In this document: positions 1-5,383 of the stretch, piece after piece
Numbering within the stretch: the first letter of the stretch is position 1
Layout: every line of letters begins with the position of its first letter
NCBI GenBank assembly: GCA_002314465.1
Contig: DCGA01000173.1
Location: 1-5,779, forward strand
Source of the DNA: a bacterium UBA1790
Lineage (GTDB): Bacteria > Bacteroidota > Bacteroidia > Bacteroidales > Muribaculaceae
Reading direction: 5' to 3'
Length of the DNA stretch: 5,779 nt
Made by a program: the position numbers and the translations under genes
The notes under the pieces: generated by a model
What the model was told of the DNA's origin: nothing
The model's database searches: none
Seen by the model: the letters and a program-made list of their open reading frames with translations, nothing else

Positions 1-196
1 TGATTTAAGAACAAAAAGAAATTAAGCTTCGCGATGGGACGGCCTCGCACAGATCTCACGGATCTCACAGATTTTATTTTAGACTAAAAAGACATAAAGA
101 CTATAAAGCTTCGCGAGGGGGTTATTTAGACAGAAGAACAAAAGGGCTGTTGAGGGTGATTTAAGAACATAATAATTATTTTTATTTCGCGTGGGT
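1..196. repeat. Degenerate intergenic repeats, no gene
   Basis: This AT-rich stretch has no credible reading frame but repeats itself. The 13-mer TGATTTAAGAACA occurs at 1-13 and again at 157-169, and in both places it continues through AATTA into TTCGCG followed by a G-run. The pieces 1-40 and 157-196 therefore look like two diverged copies of one roughly 40-bp unit. AAGCTTCGCGA occurs at 24-34 and 106-116. A 9-bp tandem, GATCTCACG/GATCTCACA, lies at 52-69, and short ATAAAG-type repeats lie around 81-108. I recall similar CACAGAT-rich intergenic DNA in Bacteroidales, but its origin is unknown to me. The repeats are seen directly; any function is not. Confidence 0.55.
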
Positions 197-239
197 GTAA
201 ATTAGTGGACAATAAACATAGTCTTTCGTTAAAATGAAT

Positions 240-247
240 TATCTTTG
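240..247 (+). promoter_or_regulatory. Putative -7 element for acyltransferase
   Basis: TATCTTTG matches the Bacteroidetes -7 consensus TAnnTTTG. No convincing TTTG lies 19-20 bp upstream, so the -33 half is weak. The predicted transcript would begin around 252-255. That would make ATG 256 leaderless or nearly so, or give ATG 265 a leader of about 10 nt. It also argues against the in-frame GTG at 247 as the start, because that codon overlaps the -7 element. Confidence 0.4.
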
Positions 248-255
248 TGGGCGAA

Positions 256-1206
256 ATGAAGAAGATGCTTAATAAAATACTGTATGGCTTACTGTGGACG
301 GTGTGGTACATGCTGTCGCTACTACCGTTGCGTGTGCACTATATGTTTGCCGATGCAATGTATCTTCTCATTGCCCATGTGCTCAAGTATCGCCGCAAGG
401 TGATTATTAAGAACCTTGCCAACGCTTTCCCCGAGAAGAGCGATGCCGAGCGAGAGCGCATCATGAGGGATTATTACCACTTCTTCTGCGACTATATTGC
501 CGAAACGCTTAAGTTCGGTACAATGAGTCAGGAGAGTGTTAAGCGCCACATGGTGTTTAAGGGCGCCGATGAGGTGTCTCAAATCGTTAATGAGGGTCAA
601 AGTGTGGCTTTGTTCCTTGGTCATTATGGTAACTGGGAATGGGTGACATCTATCATGCTGTGGTTTGATAAAATTAACCGCCCCACTGGCTACGGTCACA
701 TATACCATCCGCTTGAGAACGAGGCTATGGACAAGTTGTTCCTTACCTTCCGCAATCGCATGGGTTCGACAAGCGTACCTATGCGCGAAACACTGCGCTG
801 GATTATAGGACATAAGCGCGAAGGGCGTCCCACAATCCTCGGCTACATTGCCGATCAGGTGCCTACATGGGAAAATATCCACCATTGGCTCACATTCTTC
901 AATCAGGAAACGCCAGTGTTTACCGGTGTGGAGCGCATTGCTCGCTCGCAAGACCAGGCTGTAGTATACATAGACATCAAGCGCATCAAGCGCGGCTATT
1001 ACGAATGCGACATGCAGGTTATAACCCGTGATCCTAAGAGTTGGGACGAGAACGAGATTACCAATGAGTGCTTCCGCCGCCTTGAGACAACCATACGCCG
1101 TGCACCGCAGTATTGGTTGTGGAGCCACAACAGATGGAAACGCACCCGTGAAGAATTTGACCGCAACTATAATGTAGTGAACGGTCGCGTAGTGAAGAAG
1201 CAATGA
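256..1206 (+). CDS. Lipid A-type lysophospholipid acyltransferase (LpxL/HtrB-like)
   Basis: A 316-residue protein of the LpxL/HtrB (lipid A late acyltransferase) family. Members move an acyl chain from acyl-ACP to a lipid A precursor at the inner face of the cytoplasmic membrane. An N-terminal hydrophobic anchor spans about residues 8-25. The catalytic HX4E motif is visible as GHYGNWE (H123, E128), followed by IADQVP (D200, Q201) and the C-terminal block QYWLWSHNRWK (285-295) typical of the family. Length is normal. I chose ATG 256 because GTG 247 overlaps the likely -7 element; ATG 265 is an alternative start. The gene stands alone and ends in a terminator shared with the convergent RidA gene. 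The acyl chain and acceptor cannot be read from the sequence, so no symbol is given. Another membrane acyltransferase role, such as ornithine-lipid or aminolipid synthesis, is possible but less likely given the HtrB-type C-terminus. Confidence 0.9.
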   Translation: MKKMLNKILYGLLWTVWYMLSLLPLRVHYMFADAMYLLIAHVLKYRRKVIIKNLANAFPEKSDAERERIMRDYYHFFCDYIAETLKFGTMSQESVKRHMVFKGADEVSQIVNEGQSVALFLGHYGNWEWVTSIMLWFDKINRPTGYGHIYHPLENEAMDKLFLTFRNRMGSTSVPMRETLRWIIGHKREGRPTILGYIADQVPTWENIHHWLTFFNQETPVFTGVERIARSQDQAVVYIDIKRIKRGYYECDMQVITRDPKSWDENEITNECFRRLETTIRRAPQYWLWSHNRWKRTREEFDRNYNVVNGRVVKKQ

Positions 1207-1215
1207 TATACAATA

Positions 1216-1247
1216 AAGGCCCTGTAGCTGTGATGCTATAGGGCCTT
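1216..1247. terminator. Bidirectional hairpin terminator
   Basis: The arms 1216-1228 and 1235-1247 form a 13-bp stem, AAGGCCCTGTAGC with GCTATAGGGCCTT, containing one G-U pair and closed by a 6-nt loop. It lies between the convergent stop codons of the acyltransferase (1206) and RidA (1268). The flanking U-tract is weak on both strands, which I believe is common in this phylum. Confidence 0.75.
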
Positions 1248-1267
1248 GTGATATAACTTATTACCTA

Positions 1268-1648
1268 TTATTTTACCGCAATCATTTCTATTTCAACGAG
1301 AGCGCCTTTAGGAAGGTCGCGAACGGCAAATGCCGAGCGGGCCGGGAAAGGTTGCTCGAAGAACTGTGCATACACTTCGTTCATAGGGACGAAGTTGGCG
1401 ATGTCGCTAAGCAGTACAGTTGTCTTTACCACATTGGCAAGGGTGAGTCCTTCACTTGCAAGGATAGCTTGTGCATTGAGCAATGACTGTCGTGTTTGCT
1501 CTTGTATACCACCCTTGGGAAATGCACCTGTAGCAGGGTCAATGGGGAGTTGTCCTGAGAGATAAACGGTAGTGCCTGTAGCGGCGATTCCCTGGCTGTA
1601 GGGTCCTATTGCTGCAGGAGCAGCAGTGGTGTTGAGTGCTTGTTTCAT
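1268..1648 (-). CDS. ridA: RidA family enamine/imine deaminase
   Basis: A 126-residue protein of the RidA (YjgF/YER057c/UK114) family, full length and covering the whole fold. Members form cytoplasmic homotrimers that hydrolyse reactive enamines and imines, such as 2-aminoacrylate released by PLP enzymes, to 2-keto acids and ammonia. Visible signature parts are GPYSQG (Y17), VYLSGQLPID (S31), N90 in the VPMNEVY segment, PARS with the substrate-binding Arg at R104, and VEIE with E121. These line up with E. coli RidA Y17, R105 and E120. The position matching E. coli Cys107 is Ala106, which varies in the family. Start ATG 1648 is preceded by an A/T-rich leader with no Shine-Dalgarno and a TAnnTTTG element. 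The gene is single and divergent from the SH3-domain gene. RidA proper and its close Rid subfamilies are hard to separate by eye. Confidence 0.95.
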   Translation of the reverse strand: MKQALNTTAAPAAIGPYSQGIAATGTTVYLSGQLPIDPATGAFPKGGIQEQTRQSLLNAQAILASEGLTLANVVKTTVLLSDIANFVPMNEVYAQFFEQPFPARSAFAVRDLPKGALVEIEMIAVK

Positions 1649-1677
1649 TATTGTGAAGTTTTATTATTTTGTTTTTG

Positions 1678-1685
1678 CAAAGATA
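1678..1685 (-). promoter_or_regulatory. Putative -7 element for ridA
   Basis: Read on the minus strand this is TATCTTTG, an exact TAnnTTTG match. It lies about 30 bp before ATG 1648, giving a predicted leader of about 25 nt. No clear TTTG is found 19-20 bp further upstream, so only the -7 half is supported. Confidence 0.5.
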
Positions 1686-1715
1686 GCCAAAAATCTGATA
1701 AATGCCATGTAAAAT

Positions 1716-1746
1716 TTTGAGTGTATTAAACTAAATGCTAATTTTG
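1716..1746 (+). promoter_or_regulatory. Bacteroidetes promoter for SH3-domain gene
   Basis: TTTG at 1716-1719 and TAATTTTG at 1739-1746 are separated by exactly 19 bp, matching the published Bacteroides -33/-7 layout. The predicted transcript would start near 1752, leaving about 27 nt of A-rich leader before ATG 1779. It is divergent from the ridA promoter in the same gap. Confidence 0.75.
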
Positions 1747-1778
1747 CGGTCACATAACCAATACTAAATATAAAATTT

Positions 1779-2471
1779 ATGAAGCTTAAAAGAATTTTAG
1801 CATCACTTGTTCTTGCCGTTGCAACATGCGCAATGGCTTGGGCTACAAGTGTTGTTGTAGACGGAACGCACGTTCGCTTGCGTTTAGGTCCCTCGACCAA
1901 CCATTCAATCCTTACCGACGGTAGCGGAAACCCTGTATATCCTGCAAAGGGTGCCATCCTTACCTATATTGCCACTGACGGTAATTTCTACAAAGTAAAC
2001 TACAAAGGCACCGACTGCTATATTTCGCGCGATTTTGCGCATCTGAGTGACAATGCTGAGCCCAGCACAAAGAAAAAAATGGGCCTTGGCGTTACAACAG
2101 CTATGGATAAGAAACTTGTGGGCAAGCACATGCTAAGCCTCCAGTGGATTTCGTGGGACTACTTTGGCTCGGTCAATATCACTAAAGACGGTGACAACCG
2201 CTACCTGTGTCAGGGCGAACAACTCGACCGCGCCCACAAGGGCGATTACCTCAAGATTGACGGTTACCTGAGCGCAGTTGACGAACTAAATCTCGTGTTT
2301 GAAGGTACTATCAGAATGAAGATTTACCACCTCAACGGCGGTGAGGAATACGTGCGCCAGGGTACATTCAACTTCAAGAGCACCCAGGGTCGCAAGTACT
2401 GGCGTATGCAGGAGATGGATGGTCCCGACGGTGAGGTTGACTATGTAGATATCTATATGAAGCGCAAGTAA
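1779..2471 (+). CDS. Secreted SH3-domain protein
   Basis: A 230-residue exported protein. Residues 1-22 form a Sec signal peptide (K-rich start, LASLVLAVATCAMA core, AxA-type cleavage near AWA-T). Residues about 25-88 look like a bacterial SH3 domain: THVRLRLGPSTNHS resembles the family's V-x-L-R-x-G-P-S-T block, followed by an FYKVNYKGTDCYISRD strand pair. A short charged linker leads to a second module (about 112-230), rich in aromatic residues, that ends in a RKYWRMQ segment and a DYVDIY segment. I recall this second module from other Bacteroidales SH3 proteins but know no named family or function for it. Bacterial SH3 domains often bind cell-wall peptides, so a periplasmic or envelope role is an inference. 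No catalytic domain such as NlpC/P60 is present. The gene has its own promoter and terminator. Confidence 0.85.
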   Translation: MKLKRILASLVLAVATCAMAWATSVVVDGTHVRLRLGPSTNHSILTDGSGNPVYPAKGAILTYIATDGNFYKVNYKGTDCYISRDFAHLSDNAEPSTKKKMGLGVTTAMDKKLVGKHMLSLQWISWDYFGSVNITKDGDNRYLCQGEQLDRAHKGDYLKIDGYLSAVDELNLVFEGTIRMKIYHLNGGEEYVRQGTFNFKSTQGRKYWRMQEMDGPDGEVDYVDIYMKRK

Positions 2472-2493
2472 TTGTTATATAATACGCAAAAAC

Positions 2494-2523
2494 ACACCGG
2501 TTTTGCCTCGGGTGAGCCGGTGT
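2494..2523 (+). terminator. Hairpin terminator after SH3-domain gene
   Basis: ACACCGG (2494-2500) pairs perfectly with CCGGTGT (2517-2523). The 16-nt loop can form a further small CTC/GAG stem (2507-2509 with 2514-2516). An AT-rich tail, AATTATTTGAG, follows without a true U-tract. It lies 23 bp after the stop codon and upstream of the next promoter. Confidence 0.6.
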
Positions 2524-2545
2524 AATTATTTGAGATAAACAAGTT

Positions 2546-2577
2546 TTTGGCGGGTTCGCATATTTTTACTAATTTTG
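2546..2577 (+). promoter_or_regulatory. Bacteroidetes promoter for PCMD gene
   Basis: TTTG (2546-2549) and TAATTTTG (2570-2577) lie 20 bp apart, close to the -33/-7 consensus. The predicted start is near 2583, giving a leader of about 26 nt ending in AAAGATATAAAA before ATG 2609. The -7 octamer is identical to that of the preceding SH3-domain gene, which suggests similar basal expression. Confidence 0.7.
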
Positions 2578-2608
2578 CACCCGGTATTTAGAACTAAAAG
2601 ATATAAAA

Positions 2609-3556
2609 ATGAAGAAGTATGTATTGGCACTGATGGCCGTTGCAACGGTTGCATCGTGCTGGGCAGCCGAGAAGGTGGTGCCCATTAAATATGGTGACTT
2701 TGACCAATGGGTTACACGCAATATCAAGGAAAGTGCTGTGATAGGCGGCGCCGATAAGACAATCTATGAAATAGGTCCCACCAAGACAATAAACGGCGCA
2801 AAGGCGTATGTTCCCGCAGGTTCTCCCTGGGCAACAAGTAACGTATATGCCAAGGTTATGGGCGTGGTTAAGACCAGCAACGCCGTTTTCCCCGATGTTC
2901 ATGGCAGCGGTAAGTGCGTGAAGATGACCACTATGCTCGAGCATGTTAAGGCTGTGGGTATCATTAATATGGATGTACTGGTCAACGGCAGTATCTTCCT
3001 GGGTCAGATGTTTGAGCCCGTATCAAGCACCAAGAATCCCTATAGCAAGATGGAGATGGGTGTTCCCTTTACCCAGCGCCCCAAGTATCTGCAGTTTGAC
3101 TATAAACTCAACGCTCCCACCGGTGACCGCACATATTCGAGCGGTTTCGGTTCGCAGAAGACCATTCGTGGCCGCGACTACTCAGAGGTATTCATCTTAC
3201 TGCAGCGCCGCTGGGAAGATGCCAAGGGTAATATCCATGCAGCCCGTGTTGGTACAGGTCGCCAGCGTTTCGGTGCGACAACCAACTGGGTGAGCAAGCA
3301 CCGCATCGCCATATGGTATGGTGATATCACCAACCATGCAGGTTACCAGAAGTACATGGGCCTCATCGACAAGACACGCCCCTACTATGCACGCAACAGC
3401 AAGGGTAAGATGGTTCCCGTGATTGAAGAGCAGTGGGACGACGCTGATGCAACTCCCACCCACATGATTTTCATGGCTTCGAGTGGTTGCGGCACAGCCT
3501 ATGTGGGTACACCCGGTATGACACTGTGGATTGACAACGTCGCCCTCGTCTACTGA
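2609..3556 (+). CDS. Secreted stand-alone PCMD-domain protein
   Basis: A 315-residue exported protein whose mature part looks like a single PCMD domain (putative carbohydrate metabolism domain), common in Bacteroidales surface and periplasmic proteins. Family-like features in order are: FDQWVTRNIKES (31-42), GSPWATSN (71-78), the HGSGKCVKMTT block (98-108), VNGSIFLGQMF (125-135), GVPFTQRPKYLQFDYK (151-166), and the closing strand TLWIDNVALVY (305-315). Residues 1-19 are a signal sequence. VASC at 14-17 could be a lipobox with C17 lipidated, or cleavage could occur after A19 or A20. In my recollection the domain is often C-terminal to other modules; here nothing precedes it. The molecular function is unknown and glycan binding or handling is only the name's suggestion. 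No sus-type transporter or glycoside hydrolase gene is next to it. It ends in a strong terminator. Confidence 0.8.
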   Translation: MKKYVLALMAVATVASCWAAEKVVPIKYGDFDQWVTRNIKESAVIGGADKTIYEIGPTKTINGAKAYVPAGSPWATSNVYAKVMGVVKTSNAVFPDVHGSGKCVKMTTMLEHVKAVGIINMDVLVNGSIFLGQMFEPVSSTKNPYSKMEMGVPFTQRPKYLQFDYKLNAPTGDRTYSSGFGSQKTIRGRDYSEVFILLQRRWEDAKGNIHAARVGTGRQRFGATTNWVSKHRIAIWYGDITNHAGYQKYMGLIDKTRPYYARNSKGKMVPVIEEQWDDADATPTHMIFMASSGCGTAYVGTPGMTLWIDNVALVY

Positions 3557-3580
3557 TGACTCGTTGTTTGGAAACGATAT

Positions 3581-3618
3581 AAAAATGGGTGAATCCATCG
3601 GAGGATTCACCCATTTTT
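3581..3618. terminator. Strong bidirectional intrinsic terminator
   Basis: The arms 3581-3596 and 3603-3618 form a perfect 16-bp stem, AAAAATGGGTGAATCC with its exact complement, closed by a 6-nt loop ATCGGA. The arms' own A5 and T5 ends give a U-tract on either strand. It serves the PCMD gene (stop 3556) and the convergent ATPase gene, whose stop codon lies only three bases from the stem. Confidence 0.9.
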
Positions 3619-3621
3619 GAT

Positions 3622-4995
3622 TTATATATTGTAATTTTTTACTTGAGGCAGAGAAAGAATATCCCTAAGCCAATCGCACATGAATAACGGGATATTTATT
3701 ATGTTTCCGTTTACTTTCAAGTTCTTCAATGAGAAGCGAAGTTTAATTGTTGGGGAATATTTGTTTTGATATACTTTCAAACTCTGTCCAGATACATTGT
3801 CTTCGGCCTTTACTTCAATTGGACGTATTTCTATTTGGTCTTGTATCAAAAAATCAACTTCTGCTTTATTTCCTCTCATGGTCCAATAATGCGGAGCATT
3901 GAACCCCTGAGCCAATAACGAACCGAGAACAAAGTTTTCGGCCATTGCTCCCTTGAATTCTTTAAGAAGGTTACCTTTTGATATAACAGCCTCAGGTGGC
4001 AATTCGGCCATAGTACGGAGTATTGCCTGGTCAAGCATATAAATCTTGAATGCTGTTGTGTCTTCGTAATGTTTCAAAGGTAATTGTGGTGTTTCGGTCA
4101 CAAAAACACGATATACCATTCCTGATAACACAAGCCAGTCGAGGGCCGACTCATATTCACGGGCTCTTGCGCCTTCTCGTACTACCCTAAAAACAAACTT
4201 CTTGTTTTCGCGTGATAATTGAGAAGGTATGCTACGCCATATTTCTCTGATTTTCGGAATATCTTTTGATTCAACATGCTTTGTGAAGTCAAATTCATAG
4301 GATTTCTTGAGGTCGGAAAGTGCTGCTTCTACTTTTTCCATACCTGCTCCGTCAAGCATGAGACTACAAGGCAACGGGAGACCTCCACACACTTGATAGC
4401 GTCGATATTGTTCCGTCAGTTTGTTGAATAATATCTCAGGCAGAGGTTCTAAATCTGATAAACGAGATTCCAGTTGGTTCATGAGATTGGTATCACTCAT
4501 CCGTAAATACTCACGGAATGTAACAGGATACATCTCTATGAAGTTGACTTTACCCACAGGGAAAGTGTCGTTGTTGCGTAAAGAATCTTCGCTCTTCTTT
4601 TTTTTATTTATGGCAATACCAAGTAATAAACCAGCTGCGATTACATGGTAGCCTGGAGCATCCTCCTTGAAGTATTTTAGTGAATTGAGGGCGGCTTTAC
4701 ATTCCTGAATCTCGTCGAAAAAGATGAGCGTTTCATTCTCCAGAATCGGGACATTGGTATATAGTTCCAGTTCGCTAATAATGCGTTTTACATCTTTTGT
4801 CGACTCAAAAATACTTTTTAATTCTTGTTGCTTGTCAAAATTAAAAATGGCAATGTGCTTGTAGTGGGTTTGCCCAAATTCGGTTACGGTCCACGACTTG
4901 CCAATCTGCCTTGCTCCTTGAACGATCAACGGAGAGCGGTCGCTTTCGTTCTTCCAGTTTTCGAGTTTACTGATTATTTCTCTTGTAATTATCAT
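3622..4995 (-). CDS. AAA_14/DUF4143 ATP-binding protein
   Basis: A 457-residue cytoplasmic protein of the archaeal-type ATPase family with an AAA_14 N-terminal and a DUF4143 C-terminal domain, of normal length. Walker A is GARQIGKS (27-34, K33) and Walker B is LIFFDEIQ (D94, E95). The sensor-like motif, usually GSLLG, reads GLLLG (122-126). YRRYQVCGGLP (198-207) marks the mid-region. The C-terminal region has a PD-(D/E)XK-like residue series: E353 in AENF, D381 in EVDFLI, and E394/K396 in IEVKA. Whether it cuts DNA is not known to me. The biological role of this family is unsettled; members are numerous in Bacteroidales genomes and look accessory. Sampled GC is about 35-40%, clearly below the PCMD and YifB genes, which hints at later acquisition. 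An A8 run lies in codons 131-133. ATG 4995 follows a TAnnTTTG element, and no partner gene is present. Confidence 0.9.
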   Translation of the reverse strand: MIITREIISKLENWKNESDRSPLIVQGARQIGKSWTVTEFGQTHYKHIAIFNFDKQQELKSIFESTKDVKRIISELELYTNVPILENETLIFFDEIQECKAALNSLKYFKEDAPGYHVIAAGLLLGIAINKKKKSEDSLRNNDTFPVGKVNFIEMYPVTFREYLRMSDTNLMNQLESRLSDLEPLPEILFNKLTEQYRRYQVCGGLPLPCSLMLDGAGMEKVEAALSDLKKSYEFDFTKHVESKDIPKIREIWRSIPSQLSRENKKFVFRVVREGARAREYESALDWLVLSGMVYRVFVTETPQLPLKHYEDTTAFKIYMLDQAILRTMAELPPEAVISKGNLLKEFKGAMAENFVLGSLLAQGFNAPHYWTMRGNKAEVDFLIQDQIEIRPIEVKAEDNVSGQSLKVYQNKYSPTIKLRFSLKNLKVNGNIINIPLFMCDWLRDILSLPQVKNYNI

Positions 4996-5017
4996 AACTA
5001 TGAGATTTGCTTAGGTG

Positions 5018-5025
5018 CAAAGGTA
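5018..5025 (-). promoter_or_regulatory. Putative -7 element for DUF4143 ATPase
   Basis: On the minus strand this reads TACCTTTG, an exact TAnnTTTG match, 22 bp before ATG 4995, giving a predicted leader of about 16 nt. The -33 region has no proper TTTG at the usual distance. A weak core plus the repeat at 5039-5104 just upstream would fit a promoter that needs an activator, but this is inference. Confidence 0.45.
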
Positions 5026-5038
5026 CAAAAAAAAACGC

Positions 5039-5104
5039 AAAATCACATATTAGCTCATAAAAATGTGATAAATTTCACATAATTCGCATCTAAAACGTGA
5101 TTTT
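5039..5104. repeat. Nested tandem and inverted repeat, possible operator
   Basis: A 66-bp element with two overlapping symmetries. As a palindrome centred between 5071 and 5072, 23 of 33 base pairs match, including outer arms AAAATCAC (5039-5046) and GTGATTTT (5097-5104) and inner arms ATGTGA (5063-5068) and TCACAT (5075-5080). The inner part, TGTGA-N6-TCACA, is the textbook CRP-type site. As a direct repeat, 5043-5069 and 5075-5101 share 17 of 27 positions at a 32-bp pitch, about three helical turns. It sits upstream of the ATPase promoter, with its centre about 60 bp before the predicted start. A binding site for a CRP/FNR-family dimer is the best guess; a remnant of a small mobile element is the alternative. 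Confidence 0.5.
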
Positions 5105-5292
5105 ATATATTTTTGTGAACTATAATGGGTCTATAAATATGGTTTGCCTCAATGGTTATATTAAGGTAATGACTTATGGATTTATTACTATATCCAGTTG
5201 TTGGATTCTCTCTGTATCCCATATGGAAAATTAAAAGGTATTACCTATAATCCATAGATTCACCCCTATTTTATGCATATTGGCCGTGAAGT
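5105..5292. other. AT-rich intergenic stretch without a convincing gene
   Basis: I find no tRNA, no recognised RNA family and no recognisable protein here. It contains a second -7-like octamer, TATTTTTG (5108-5115), a 31-codon open frame (5139-5234) of doubtful value, and two weak dyads. These are TATGGATT (5175-5182) with AATCCATA (5249-5256), and GTGAACTAT (5115-5123) with ATAGATTCAC (5254-5263, one bulge). The dyads overlap at 5254-5256, so only one can form at a time. Confidence 0.5.
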
Positions 5293-5324
5293 TTTGTCTT
5301 TATGGTTGAAAATATGTAACTTTG
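5293..5324 (+). promoter_or_regulatory. Bacteroidetes promoter for yifB
   Basis: TTTG (5293-5296) and TAACTTTG (5317-5324) are 20 bp apart and match the -33/-7 consensus. The predicted start near 5330 leaves a leader of about 55 nt before ATG 5384, longer than for the other genes here. Confidence 0.7.
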
Positions 5325-5330
5325 CGATAT

Positions 5331-5350
5331 ATACGGGCACACGCCCGTAT
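5331..5350 (+). promoter_or_regulatory. 5'-end hairpin in yifB leader
   Basis: ATACGGGC (5331-5338) pairs perfectly with GCCCGTAT (5343-5350) across a 4-nt ACAC loop. With the predicted transcription start near 5330, the hairpin would form the extreme 5' end of the mRNA, where such stems often protect transcripts from decay. The following GTGTTGATTTT is only weakly U-rich, so a terminator for an upstream transcript is a less likely reading. Confidence 0.5.
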
Positions 5351-5383
5351 GTGTTGATTTTCTACCTTAAGAACTGATAGGAT

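Noticed and set aside
247..249. GTG as start of the acyltransferase
   Set aside because: It overlaps the likely -7 element, and an ATG follows three codons later.
322..1203. Long minus-strand open frame (293 codons) opposite the acyltransferase
   Set aside because: It lies wholly inside a clearly recognised gene, has no family-like motif and no promoter; it is a mirror-frame artefact.
2943..3293. 116-codon frame in another phase of the PCMD gene
   Set aside because: Overlaps a well-supported gene, is rich in Ser/Arg/Ala from frame-shifted codons and has no recognisable domain.
3622..4995. A complete defence or toxin-antitoxin system around the DUF4143 ATPase
   Set aside because: No partner gene is adjacent: the gene is flanked by a terminator with the PCMD gene on one side and by a 388-bp gap and yifB on the other. 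A solo role cannot be excluded, but the sequence does not show one.
4825..5082. 85-codon plus-strand frame across the start of the ATPase gene
   Set aside because: Most of it is antisense to the ATPase N-terminus, including the Walker A region, and its tail crosses the ATPase promoter.
5039..5104. CRISPR array
   Set aside because: Only two diverged units with mismatched interiors, no separate spacers, and no cas genes in the window.
5121..5126. TATAAT as an E. coli-type -10 box
   Set aside because: The primary sigma factor of this phylum uses TAnnTTTG, and no TTGACA-like -35 is present at the right distance.
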